Assembly: GCA_011009095.1 (NCBI GenBank)
Contig: VTPC01000813.1
Coordinates: 1-64,000 of the forward strand
Length of the DNA stretch: 64,000 nucleotides
DNA from: Ignelater luminosus
Lineage: Eukaryota > Arthropoda > Insecta > Coleoptera > Elateridae
Direction: 5' to 3'
Shown: positions 32,701 through 44,479 of the stretch, piece by piece
Layout: each line of letters begins with the position of its first letter
Position numbering within the stretch: the first letter of the stretch is position 1
The notes under the pieces: model-generated
What the model saw: the letters and a program-made list of their open reading frames with translations, nothing else
Told to the model about the DNA's origin: nothing
Databases searched by the model: none
Made by a program: the position numbers and the translations under genes

Positions 32701-34439
32701 AAGAAGCTTTCAGAATAAATTGTTTTACGTTGTTTTCTCGATAAAAAAATGTCACCATAAATTTTACTGTCTTCTTCTATTTCTGTATTAAATTGTTTTC
32801 GTCTCATTTTCTTTATTAATTTCACTTTATATTCTACGATAAACTCTGCACGAATTAGACAAGTGAGCAAGCTTTTAAACAAATTTCTTTTCTCTCTGAT
32901 TTTCCCAAAACAATTACAAGCAAATATTCTGTACGCAGAATCTTGTGCATAATCAACAATTAATTATTCCCATTGTGAATTTGAGTTTTCTCGTGCTGAA
33001 AATGCAACGAACACTGGATGTAATAATGCTACTAGGGGGGTCGAACTTTAATATAAAACACTTAATTACACCAAAGCAGAAGTTAAGGGGCGTCTTTCAT
33101 AATAAACAATTCCCCAAACATGTTTCCATTACAAGGAGATTGCGATTTAATCTGAAAAACGCCCGAAGATTTTACTTTAAAAGAGGAAATTACCTCAAGT
33201 CGATTTTAAACCCCCCTTTACGTAGCGGTAATGCCAATTTGGATTAAATCTAGTTAGCGGAAAACCTTTCTCGGATCACTTATCCTGAGATGTATTTTTT
33301 CGTTCGAAGTTTTTCTTTGGCTTGTGGAAAAAAAACAAAAAATCGAATTATTTATAAAAATTTAATTTTTAAAGGAAAGCCGGTAGGTAGGAAAAAATGG
33401 TGGTTTACTCGAGAAGTGGGTAGAAAAAAGTATGTAGATAAGGGGGGCGAGAAAAAGTCGTTAAGAGGAGCGGGGCAATTCGTTTTATTAACGAAAAGAA
33501 GAAGCCAATAGAGGGTCCGGATGTTTTGAAAAGAGGGTGAAATGCTAATGACAAAAAACTGTTCGAAGAATTTCAGATATTCGTCTAGAACGGGAAAGAT
33601 AGAAAAATAAAGTCCCCATAAATACATTTTTGTCTTAAAAGCATTCACTGTAATAATAACACTAATAAAAATAAAAAGAACGCCAACAAACGGGGACGTT
33701 TTAATAAAAAAAGAAGAACTGCTGGCTTTTTGTTAGTTTCAATAAAAGAAACACGAGTGAAAAACAAAAATAGTAGGAATAACATTTCCTTTTTCATGGT
33801 TTGCTCGATTTAATTAAAATTTTATGCATATTCGCATTTTCGTAACGGAAGAAACCTTGTCTCTAGAGCAAATAGATTAAGTAAATGATTCATGAAAAAA
33901 TAATAAGACAAAATGTAGATTTATTATCTGCCGGTATTAGTCGTCCGCTGCATTAATCACGGGCGTCCCACTAATGTAGCGCGGGTTACTCTTAAAACTT
34001 AGTTGCGGCCGTAAAATTGAAAGGATATTAATTACAGGACTGCTTTGCTAAACTTCTATACAAAGCCATTTATCTTGTTTTCAGCAGATTTTCTTTGAAA
34101 AGGTGCTCGTTATCACACGTAGACGTGTTGCAAACTGGTTTACGCGAGAGCTTTGTTAGTCTAAATGCACTGGGGAAAAGCCTTGCAATAAAAACTCTCG
34201 CCTGACATATTTTTTGTTTTGTTCTGTATAACGGAGAAGGGCTTTGCGTGTTTTAAAAAAATGTCTTGGTTGCAGTGTATTGAAGCATCTCAATTTATCA
34301 TGAGCAAGAGAAATATACGAATGTTTCTGAACATAAGAAATATTATTTTTTACAAACGAATTCGTGTTTGCGAGAAATATCGAGATGCTTTAGTTTCGGT
34401 GACACTGACCTCGAAGTCTGACTAATAAATACTGTCTGT
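29767..34439. other. No supported gene; one stretch with a recurring short motif
   Basis: AT-rich. Between 31341 and 31705, GGCGGACTT(A/G) occurs three times and GCGGATTCGTT twice. Frames at 31258-31491 (-) and 33290-33511 (+) are basic and low in complexity. No exon or RNA gene is supported. Confidence 0.35.
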
Positions 34440-37159
34440 ACGAGGAAAATAAAAAATTCCAAAAACAGGGAATAAGTGAAGGATTCGAAATTGATACTGA
34501 GAACGAAGACCACGAAAGTGAATACGAGGAATAAGAGGAAGAGAGAAAAAGACAGCCCGGGAAATATTTTCAGAAACAGCAAACTAACCCGGAGAACACC
34601 AAGAAGGGAAATAAACACAAAATCGAAAGAAATGGATAAAACAGGGGGAATGTTTACTGCAATGATGAGCGAGATAAAGCAAAGAAGCAAGAAAAACAAC
34701 AAATAAAGATGGAAGAGAGTCTGAAAGAAAAAAAATACAGAAGAGCTGGAAGAAAAAATACAGAAACTGGATGAAAAAATAGAAAATATCGAGAAAGAGA
34801 GAACAACAACGACCTTACTGTAACAGCAATAACCCCTGAATCCAAAGATAATATAAGCTTAAAATACAAACTGGAGGATTTTGCAAGAACAACATTAGAG
34901 TAGATACTAAAATCAGAAATGTCAAAAAATAGGGAGTAATACCTGCATGACAGAAATGGAAAACTGGAAGGAAAAGCTAAACATATTAAAAGCTAAGAGT
35001 AATCTCAAAAATGCCAAAAAGAGCAAAGACATATATCAATAACGACCTAACAAACAAAGAGAAGGAGATACAAAAAGTAATAAAAGTAAGAGAAAGAGAA
35101 AAAGAAGAGAGGGCGAAGGGAAACTGAGTAAAGTGGGTTCTAAGAAGCTGAAGATAAACGACGAAGAATGGGAATGGAATAAGAATAAAAAATAATTGAT
35201 TAGTATGAAATCGATTGATAGTAAATACCCAAAAACTAACAAACAAACAGCAAAGATCTGACCAAAAAGAAGACAGAGCGGTTATGAATAAGGAAACGAA
35301 AAAGGAAAGCAGAAATAAAAATAAATAGATAAGTAACAAGACAAGGTGGAGACATGGAAAATAGCAACATGGAATATTAAGAGATTCAGAGGAAAAGAAG
35401 TAACACTTAGTGAAGTAATGAGTGAGACAACATGGATATGCTGACGATAACAGAAACAAAAAAGAAAGGACAAGAATGTGAGAAACTACACAGCGATCAT
35501 ATTTTAGCATATAACAGGGTGGATGGATCACAACGAGCACAAGCAGGGGTAGAGTGCATAATACATAAAAGCAACAAAGAGCAGATACGAGAATGCAAAT
35601 GCATATCAGACAGAACACTTAAGCTGGAAACAGAAAACCATCAAGGTATCCTCATGATAATTGGAAACTGGAATGGTAGAGTAGGAAACTGGCCGAAAAA
35701 ATCTGAAGAATGTTTTGGAAAATATGGTAAAGAGATAAAAAATAACAAAGATCAAAAGAATCATAGATTTCTGTATAGAAAATAGCATGGCAGTAGCAAA
35801 CACATTTTCCAAAACAAGTACATCCAGTAGAGACAAAAAATCAATAAATTATAAACTTACTAATAACCAATAAAAAGATGTTAAATAAAAAAATAACAGA
35901 CGTAAAGGTTAAAAAGGGTACGAAGTAGGTAGCGACCACTATGCAGTGGTGACGACTATCGAAAAAGAAACTAAGAAATAGAAAGAAGATAATCAAGAAG
36001 AAAAGAACTTAGTATATATAAACATTAAGACATACAGACAACAAGAAGAAAACATTAGAAGCAAATATGAATTAAAGGTACTATCTGAAAGGTTAAGCGA
36101 AATGGGAAACAAAGTATGCGATATGAACTTAAAAAAATTATAGGAAGCATTTAAAAATATAATAACAAAATCAGCAGAAGAAGTATTCGGGGGAGCAAAA
36201 ACACACCAATAGAAGGAAACGAACAGACTGGTTGAACAACAAAATAAAAATTGAAGTCGAAAAGAAAAGGAACCTTTGGAAAATATACCTAGGAAACAAC
36301 GAGAACAATGACGATTACCAAAATTACAGAACACAAAGAGAGATAGTTAAAATATGATAAGAGAAGCCAAGGCGAAATCATGGGAAGAGTTCGGAAAAAA
36401 ATGGAGAGGAATTCGGGGGGGGGGGGGGGTAATGCAAAGCTATTATATTGTACACTAAGAAATATTAGACGAAGAAAGAAAAACCCATTAAAGAAAATTA
36501 AAGATAAAAAAAAAATTATAACAGAGGAAAAAAGGATAATGAAGAGATGGAGATAACAAAGATCAACATAACCCCAATGAAATTCAGAGCAATAAAAACG
36601 AACAAGTAAATATAGGACAAGAAGAGGAAAAAGTATGAATTGAAAGAGATGAAACAGTGAAAGAAATAGAAAAATTTAAAACCAGAAAGCAGCGGGGATC
36701 GATAATATAAAACCAGAACTAATAAAATACATGGGGGAATCAGGAATAACGCTGTTACACAAGATAATAAAACTGGCATGGGAAAATAACAAGATTCCAG
36801 AAGAATGGATGCAATAACTACCGAGCACTATCACTGTTATGTTCAGCACATAAAGTTTATGAGCGTATACTTGAAGAAAAAGTGATACTCAAGCTGCAGC
36901 TAGAGCAGATAAGTCAACACCAGATTGGATATTCGCAATTAGGCAAATTTCCGAGAAAATAACAGCAACGGTCAAGAAATTATACATATGTGCAGTAGAC
37001 CTAGAAAAAGCATTCGACAGTATACACCATCAAGAAATTTAGAAAATACCAAAGGAAAAAAACAAACAAAAAAAGGAGAATGGCAATAAAAAGCCTCTAT
37101 GAAGACACACATGATACAAGTAGGTGGAGAAAAGTCCGAGAGATTTTTTACAAGACAAG
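34440..37159 (+). mobile_element. Non-LTR retrotransposon, 5' part (ORF1, endonuclease, RT start), ends abruptly
   Basis: 34476-35030 is a Lys/Glu-rich ORF1-like stretch. At 35352, WKIATWNIKRFRGKEV and then TETKKKGQE mark an APE-type endonuclease N-terminus, and IGNWNGRVGNW the NWNGR region. Reverse transcriptase blocks follow: AAGIDNIKPELIKYMG (in a shifted frame near 36690), AWENNKIPEEW, then VDLEKAFDSI at about 36995. Homology stops after SERFFTRQ at 37159, just before the motif normally read as GLRQG. Stops and frameshifts throughout. Losing the 3' end while keeping the 5' end is the reverse of normal LINE truncation. Confidence 0.8.
36415..36429 (+). repeat. Poly-G run of 15
   Basis: Fifteen G in a row inside the decayed LINE. 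It could be real or an assembly artefact. Confidence 0.8.
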
Positions 37160-37837
37160 TAAGTATCTTAAGTGAAAGAGATTTTCGACTTTACTACCAT
37201 TTGATAACGAAGTGAATGTAATCAGGTTATCTGAGTCGTTAGTTAGCTGTGAGGACGATAAAATACCTACCAATTGAATTAACTCCTTCTTTATTATTAA
37301 TCTCGACTAAATTACCTTAAACATAGTTAGTTGTTTGTTAATAGTCACGTACAAGAACGATTTACATACAAAAAAAAACAGCCTGAAAGAAAAGTGCAAA
37401 CTTCTTTTCTCAATTTCATTTTATTGTTTATTGTCGATACATCCATCGGATGTTGTTACTTATTATCTTTAATTTTTGTTACGTTGGTTAATATTGTTTT
37501 GCAAGATACTACAGCATATTTGTTAACCAATATCTTGCGTTTGGCTGTTCTGTGCTTGCTTAAAGTTTCTCGAGTAGTTTGTAAGCTACCGTGCATAAGC
37601 TCCAAGGAACAGTGACTCAGCCTGCTTACTATTTCTAAATTCAATAAATTTAATATACCGCGTGTTCTCCTCTAGTTTAAGTAATAAGCAAAAGGAGTTA
37701 TTAGAAAAAGTTTAAGTGTTTCCGAGGTCCTAGTAGATAGTTTATGACGAAGCCTTTATTATTTTGACTGACATTGTCATTACTGGAGCTCATTAGTTTG
37801 ACCCATTTCTCTACTCTTTCTTTTGAGACTAAATTGA

Positions 37838-38446
37838 CTAGTATATCATCGAACCAGACCGTCTCAGACCCTTCGAGCCAAGTGGCACACTAGTTTTAGG
37901 TTGACGGCAAGTCATTGCGTCCGGGTAAAAAGATTTTTATCATATATTTCTTGCATTCTTGTTTCAACACCTCCAAAAATCAATATATGTAAAATCTCAC
38001 ATAAATAAAAGAAAATCACTTTGTTTTCAATCTTGACACCGCCATGATTTTGTGGTTTGCAACTCCACCATCGGTCATGAATCTTCCCTCTAGCAAAGCG
38101 TGTTTTAAGTAACTAGACAACTAGCTATATCATCGAACCAGCCGTCTCCAACCCTTCGAACTAGCCAAGTGGCACGCTAGTTTTATGTTAACGGTAAGTT
38201 ATTACGTCCGGGTAAAATAATCCCTTTCTTCCGCAACAGTTTTTAATTTTATCATATTTTTCTTCCTTTCTTCTCTTAACACCTCCAAAAATCAATATAT
38301 GTAAATTCTCACATAAACAAACAAAAATCACTTTGTTTTCAATCTTGATACCGTCATAATTATTGTGGTTTGCAACGCCACGTCACCATCGGTCATGAGT
38401 CTTCCCTACAGCAAAGCGTGTTTTAACTAGTCACGAAACTAGACTC
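37838..38446. repeat. Tandem duplication, two units of about 290-310 bp
   Basis: Unit 1 (37838-38120) and unit 2 (38121-38446) each run from ATATCATCGAACCAG through CTAGTTTTA, ACACCTCCAAAAATCAATAT, TTTGTTTTCAATCTTGA and CATCGGTCATGA to GCAAAGCGTGTTTTAA. CTAG motifs lie at the junctions. No coding capacity. Confidence 0.85.
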
Positions 38447-40495
38447 CGGATTGTAAAAAAATGAATATTTCTGCAATTCATTCAAGTGGTGATTCTGTAT
38501 TCAGGTTTCTGTAGACCTTACTAGAGAATTCGTTATCCCGTCAACGACATCGGTTTAAGTAACTAATGGGTTTTGAGCTCGAGACTTTTGATAGTGATAC
38601 TCATCAATACAGGCCTCACTTACGTATCTTTCTTGGAGGTTTTGCAAGTAAAATTTTCACAATAATCAATAATTTATTTTGCAAGAACCGACAAATACAT
38701 TTTAGAAACAAAGAAAACTAGTTGATGCATGATTTACAATTTTAAACAGAAATCTTTCTTTTGTAAGTTACATTATGAAAGAAAGGCTGTACATTTTGTA
38801 TATTTAAAATGATAAACGCGAAATTTGAATTATTGTGAATTAAATGAGTAAAAGCGCTGAGGTGTGTTTGCAGATAAGAAACATTTGTTAGGAGAATAGC
38901 AAGCAAGAGGCACAGATGGGAAAACCATTTATTTATAACAAATTTATTTTATACCAAGATATTTTAGTAATTCCAGTCCTTTAATCTAACGAACTAAAAA
39001 TCAAAACATTAAGACGTTTAACGTCATATTGAGAGAAGACAGTAAACAAAGTTTGCAAAATATTTGATCTTCTGGAAATTTACATTTCTAACTTGCTAGA
39101 TAAGCAAACAAGATGTAAAAGTGAAACATTTCATTTTCCCCCGTTTCCCAGAATTTACTTGTTAAGTGTATAGAGTTAATACTTTAACAAGATACTAAAA
39201 CTAAATTTTGCGAGCCTGAAAACTGTCTACGACAAGATAAAATGTGCCGTGACGAGTCGTATAGCAGAGCTGCCAGATATTTTATTCTGTTCCTTTTCTT
39301 TTTGTTACTCGAACGGAACGCGATAAAAAGAAATTCGCGAATATAGAGTATATGCGGCACAATACACTTTCTGTCGCGAATACTGCCAGATGTTTGATCA
39401 ATTTCACATCATGCAGAAATCTATTGTGTATAACGAAAAATGTCGAATGATATGTTGGCCCTTTTTTTATTGTTTCCGAACGCTTTATTTACTGGATATT
39501 TTAGGCCAAGGACCTTTTTTTCTTATTCTTTTTTCTTTAAGTTTGTTTTCAGATTTAATATTTCTTGGAAAAACGAAAGAGGATTACGCTTTTTATATGA
39601 GCCACAATTCCCAAGGAAATGTGATGCTATTTCGAAGAAGAATCTTCTTCGTTGGGAAATTTAAAAAGAAATTAAAACGAGGGATGGGTTATGCTTTAAT
39701 ATTATTATATTTACAATTGTTTAATTTTGAAATTAACCATTTTCCTTCCAAAATCAAACAAGGTTTTCTTTCTAAAAGAAAGCGCTCATAATTACAATCT
39801 TTTTTGTAAAATTAAATCAAATAATTCGATTTCACCACAAGAAATTGAAAAAGAAGATTGTAGGTCATTTCAAAACACCTACATTACACATATTGCATTT
39901 CATAAAGGAAAGAATGCGCTAACAAGCAACATTGTAATTTCTGGTTCACGCAATATAAAGAAGTGTATCAATTTACTCTTATGTCAGCATGTCAATTATG
40001 TATAAAAAGAAAAATTAGAAACCTAATAAACAGTATTATCATTAAATTGGTTTTACTCAATCTATCTATGTATCGCTGCTATAAGTCTTACAATTAGTTT
40101 TAAAAGGGCATGAGACTGTGTTCTTGGCATACTAGATACAACAGAGATCGACCTTCAAGAAGTTGATTTCACACCAGAATCTCCGGACCAAGTCTGGTAG
40201 ATTGTACAACAATATACGGGACGTATTAGAAATATACATATCATGTTATTCTACGTCGCAAACTGAGAAAGAAATTTCTAATATATCATTTTGACCAAAA
40301 CTGCAAAGTTATTAACTTTCCTAATTGTTTTGTAATTTGAAAGTCGCCAAAATGGAAGTTTTCTTTTAAAAAGCTTACTAAATGTAAATAAAAAAATAAG
40401 ATAGAAATAACAAAGACAGTAAGGTTTGTCTATCGTACACAAGACCGTTGACCAATACGTGGGCTTTTAGTTAACAAAGAACTAGAACTAGTATG
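38447..40495. other. No supported feature
   Basis: AT-rich. The frame at 39390-39791 (+) has hydrophobic and basic runs but no family signature or splice context. Confidence 0.35.
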
Positions 40496-41126
40496 TACAC
40501 CGTGTTCGTTTTAACATTTGCTAGAGGGAATTAGTATGGGAAATCTGAAATATGCCAAATAGTTCGTTCTCGAATAAAAATCGGTGAAATTAATAGTTGC
40601 AATCGATAGATAAGATATTCTAACGTACTGTCTAAAAATATTACCCTTAATAACAATCCCAATTCTTCAGAAATTATAAATTCATTAATTACTTGCAAAA
40701 TATTAATTTAAAAGCCGAAAACTGAAAAGTCGACGCGACTTGCCTCCGTGGTTCAATGGTTATTACTGCTTCCTAAACCGCACGGGCTCTTCGAATGCAA
40801 GATCGAACCCCGTTACAAGCAAGACTTTTTTAAATTTTCTTTGTCATTAATCTTTAATTTAATAACAATTTAAATAATTTGTATTCGAAAAAAGTACAAG
40901 AAATAATAAATTAGAAATGAAAACTGATGATGCTTTTTCATACTGCATACAACAAAAACCAATTTTTACAATATTAGTACAATATTAAGGGCAATATTTT
41001 TGGACAGTACGTTAGAATATCTTATCTATCGATTACAACTATTAATTTCACCGACCGAACTATTTGGCATATTTCAGATTTCTCATACTAATTCCCTATA
41101 GCAAATGTTAAAACGAACACGGTGTA
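40496..41126. mobile_element. Foldback element with about 150-bp arms and a tRNA-like loop
   Basis: Left arm 40496-40655 and right arm 40984-41126 are inverted copies. Shared blocks are TACACCGTGTTCGTTTTAAC, ATTTGC, CCAAATAGTTCG, GGTGAAATTAATAGTTG, ATCGATAGATAAGATATTC and TAACGTACTGTC. Differences are few, so the arms look young or gene-converted. The loop (40656-40983) holds the tRNA-like sequence. Confidence 0.8.
40742..40831 (+). tRNA. Decayed tRNA-like / Pol III sequence
   Basis: TGGTTCAATGG (40749-40759) fits the A box at the tRNA position after a seven-base acceptor strand GCCTCCG. GATCGAACC (40801-40809) fits the B box. Six T follow at 40826-40831, a Pol III stop signal. The acceptor 3' strand TACAAGC pairs only partly and the T stem is mismatched. 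TTCCTAAA could be an anticodon loop (CCT, Arg), but its stem does not close. It is better read as a tRNA pseudogene or SINE head than as a working tRNA. Confidence 0.4.
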
Positions 41127-41913
41127 TAAGCATTAAGCATGATTATATCAGGAATCTTAGATCAGGCTTAGGTGATCTATTGATAAACTACCCACTATCT
41201 TTATCGGAAATGACAATTCCAGCCAGTTCTTAGAAAGATACTTTCTTTCTCTTCCAGGGCTTGGCGTTCCCTGATCCTAGTTTTTCTACTTGCCACGTCA
41301 GACAATGGTTATAAAGCTGCTTTGCTTTCTTCTAGGTAGTACATCTGTGCTCCTTTTTGATGGGGAGTATCTCGTGGTTGAAATGAGCAATGTTTCGGTC
41401 GGGGTTCATCGAATAAAAGTAAATTGGCAGAATTGGTCGGGCTAAGTAAGTGGAAAAACCGGACTGCGTGGAATAGGACAGCATGAATTAGTCAAACCAG
41501 CAAGCAGACTGAGCAATTTATAAAATTCAAAGCTGATTGCGATAGCTTTTTCTTGATATCGCCGTATAAAGTATGAAGATTAAATCTTGTGAGTTGAATG
41601 TCTTGGGTTAATGTGCTCAGTAAATCCAGTAAGAGTGGCTTTAATATGCTGAGGTAAATTAGTGGTAGTGGTTGTAATGAAACCCAATGAATCAGCACAG
41701 TCATTCCTTGAGGAGGTACCTTGAGGTCTTTATTAGTGTTGTACCGGATGTGGTTTAGAGGAAGAAATTTGCTTATGAGAATAAAAATGTTCAAATTTAT
41801 GCGGATCTTCCGCATTTGCTAAAGCGGATATCAGTCACATTTCTATTTTTCTCCAAAAATTCTACAGGCTGTTGTTCAAACGTCGGGAATCTTTAGGGTG
41901 TATGATCCTAATC
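41127..41913. other. No supported feature
   Basis: Frame 41492-41815 (-) shows no family resemblance. Confidence 0.35.
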
Positions 41914-43151
41914 AAGGTATGCATCAGAAGTAGCTGGACAAAGTTGCAAGTCAATTTTTGGACAGTAATGAAAGAGAATGAGAGAATATTTTATTAATTA
42001 TAAACAATACAATGTACATACAAAAAATTTAAATAAATTAGACAGCATGGAGACCGTGGTCTTCTATTTTGCGTATTTTGCTCTTGATGCCATCTATCAT
42101 GTGCTGGATAATGTTCAGGTTGATTTTTTGGAACAATTAATAATGCGTGTTTTCAGCTGCTTTGCCGATGATGCTTTTCAGCCATTGTCATACATAAACT
42201 GAGATAAGATTAATCATAAATACTCGATAGGTCGAGTCTGAGGCACATTGGGTGGATTTGCATTTTTTGGTGCTACCCATATCTCTATGCTTTTTAACCA
42301 ATTATGGGTCGTTTTCGCATAATGGCATGTAGCTGGGTCAGGCCAAAATAGTATTTTGTCATATTGATGATGTTTCTTAACGAAATCGGGCATTATAGGT
42401 AAACATTTTTTTATTTACGTGTTTGAATTAACGACTTCTTCTTTCTAGAACACCAAGCTAACACCTTCGGTTCAAATTTCGATTTTTTAATGAATCTTAC
42501 GTCTTATGAGGCGTCTTTTTTATTTTTGATATAATAACCTCGGTTACTAATATCACAACTGTTGGAAATTGTAAAATGTTTCTCGTCGCCTATTATAACA
42601 GTTACGTCTTCGTTTAAGTATTTCTTCCGCAATAGTCTTCATTTTAAGGGTGTCTTTTGTAATTGTTTTTCAGAATATCTGGGTCTGATACTTCTTTTGT
42701 ATCGTTTTATACCCATTCTAACCAAACTGCGATTGATTGTATCTTTGGAAAAATTAAATTTGTTAGAAAGTTTCCGGGTACTTACATCAATACGATTTTC
42801 AGCAGCTTTCTTTAAATTATTCATTCTAACCGAGGTCAAAATTGGTTTCCTTTTAGGTTTCTTTTTATTTTCTGGTTCAATATTTTTCCAATATCGAGTA
42901 AACGTTTAAAATCTTCTTTTAAAAAATGATTTGAAACTGTTTTTTGATTGTGCGATCCAAGCATATTATATACTCGGCAACTTAAATTATTCTGCTCTCT
43001 CTCTTTCAGTGCAATAATTGTAACACCACTAATGAAAATCAAGATTTGACAAGTTGCAAATTTTATACAAGCAGTCGCATAACTTTTCAACGCCGCCTGT
43101 ATATATTTTAAAACAGTCAAAGTTTGTCCAGCTACTTCTGATACATACCTT
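41914..43151 (-). mobile_element. Mariner-like element, about 1.24 kb, with matched TIRs
   Basis: AAGGTATGCATCAGAAGTAG at the low end (41914 on) is mirrored by its complement ending at 43151 (one mismatch), and CTGGACAAA continues in both, giving TIRs of about 30 bases. The transposase lies between on the - strand. The length fits mariner-like elements. The flanking TA duplication is not clear. It abuts the 3' end of a LINE fragment. Confidence 0.75.
42000..43120 (-). pseudogene. Mariner/Tc1-type transposase, decayed
   Basis: Read on the - strand: a DNA-binding part with SHNQKTVSNHFLKEDFKR (about 42960), then ISTRKL-like DVSTRKLSNKFNFSKDTINR, MGIKRYKRS and PRYSEKQ. After a stop comes IGDEKHFTISNS, where the first catalytic Asp of a DD34D-type core is expected, and VLAWCS. 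The C-terminal end is clear near 42100: QLKTRIINCSKKINLNIIQH. Several stops and frameshifts; not functional. Confidence 0.75.
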
Positions 43152-43184
43152 ATTGTTTAACGTACCTATCAAGAGTGAAGAAAT

Positions 43185-43999
43185 TACTTACTTATCCATA
43201 AACCTCTTCTACCATCGGTATAGAGGTACTAATTATTTTTCTCCATTTCTTCCTGTTTTTGGCTTCTTATTTAGCTTGGGTCCAGTTTAGTCCTCTTTCC
43301 ATTATTATGTCTGCCTCTGCTGCATTCTATTTTCTTCTGGGCCTGTCCCTTTTTCTTTTCACTCCCGTCTCAGTTTTTCATGTCATCCACTTTTCACTTT
43401 TAAATTTCTTTCTTATTATCTCATTTCTTATCTTATCCAATTTGCTGAGGTCCTCGATTTGTCGTAACACTTTCATCTCGCACGACGTGTTTTTGTTTTT
43501 GATTAGTCAGTTAGTATTCACCCACGATTCGCAGCCTTAAATAAGCGTTGTATATTTTTGTCTTTGTTTGTTTAGATATTTCACAGTATAGCAAATTTAC
43601 TTTGTTTATTCTGTTAAGTACTCGTCGTTTATTTTTCCTTGCGACTGTCATCGTTCCCAAGTATTTCAGTTTTTCCGCTTCTCTTATCTTCTCTCCTTTT
43701 AGTTGAATATTTATTTTTTCTGCCTCATTTGCTAATGTCACAACCTCTGTTTTCTGGATGTTGTTCTTTAGGCCAAATCTCTCTAAATTTTCGGCCCATC
43801 TTAATATTCTTTCCTCCAGTTCTTTTTTATTGTTAGCAAACAGTATTAGGTTATCCTCATATAAGAGCTCTTTTATGTATGTTGGTTTTGATTTCCTATA
43901 CCCTATTTGCACTTCTTTTACTTCTTTGTTTACTTCCTTATCCATTACTGTGATAAATAATGAAGGACTTAAGAATTTGCTGTGCAAATCTAACCTTGT
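43185..43999 (-). mobile_element. Non-LTR retrotransposon, 3' part (RT palm to C-terminus)
   Basis: Homology begins on the - strand at 43999 with a degenerate form of the GLRQG region, then FLSPSLFITVMDKEV, ELLYEDNLILFANNKKELEE (catalytic YADD reads YEDN), LKNNIQKTEV and KLKYLGTM. It continues past a stop to CEMKVLRQIEDLSKLDKIRN and ends WRKIISTSIPMVEEVYG at about 43190. The start coincides with the residue where the 34.4-37.2 kb LINE stops. Confidence 0.8.
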
Positions 44000-44479
44000 T
44001 TTTACAATAAAATTATTAATTTAATTACGAAATGGACACAGCTATCTAAATCTAACTCAAGCTAAATAAACGAACAGAAATATGTATACAGTATTTAGAA
44101 CTTACGTAACTAATGTGTCAGGTAATCCATTTATCTGACGGGTGACACTTATTAAAACACAACCGCAGCAAGAAATTAATTATGAACTCGCATAAGCACA
44201 GTAAAGTTGATACAATTCTTGATGTTCCTGTATGGGAAACCTGAGCATCAAAGGCAACCCTTGGTACGAAAATTAATTATTGTACTTCCTTGAGAATTCT
44301 CGTGTAGTTATTTCTCTAACGCTTAAACAGGTGGGGAAATGATGTGGAATAGACGTGCATTGGTTTATTAGATCGTTTACGTTGGCAGGGGGAAGCAAAT
44401 AACCCTTTCAACCTTCTTGTAGATGAAATTCAAAGTTATCCGTAACACGAACTCTTACAGCAAGCGACGACTCTCAGCT
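44000..44479. other. No supported feature
   Basis: AT-rich spacer between the inversion candidate and a Jockey-like fragment. Confidence 0.3.

Noticed and set aside
34986..35618. - strand frame of 210 residues that looks like a multi-pass membrane protein
   Set aside because: Antisense of an A-rich LINE ORF1/endonuclease; Lys/Glu codons read as Phe/Leu/Ser on the other strand.
39390..39791. + strand frame of 133 residues
   Set aside because: Low-complexity hydrophobic/basic content, no conserved motif, no neighbours of similar kind.
40742..40831. Functional tRNA-Arg(CCT)
   Set aside because: A and B boxes are good, but acceptor, anticodon and T stems do not pair properly.
34440..43999. Twin-priming as the cause of the split LINE
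   Set aside because: Twin priming inverts the 5' part but keeps it directly upstream of the 3' part. Here the 5' part lies beyond the 3' end, 6 kb away, so inversion of the intervening block fits better.
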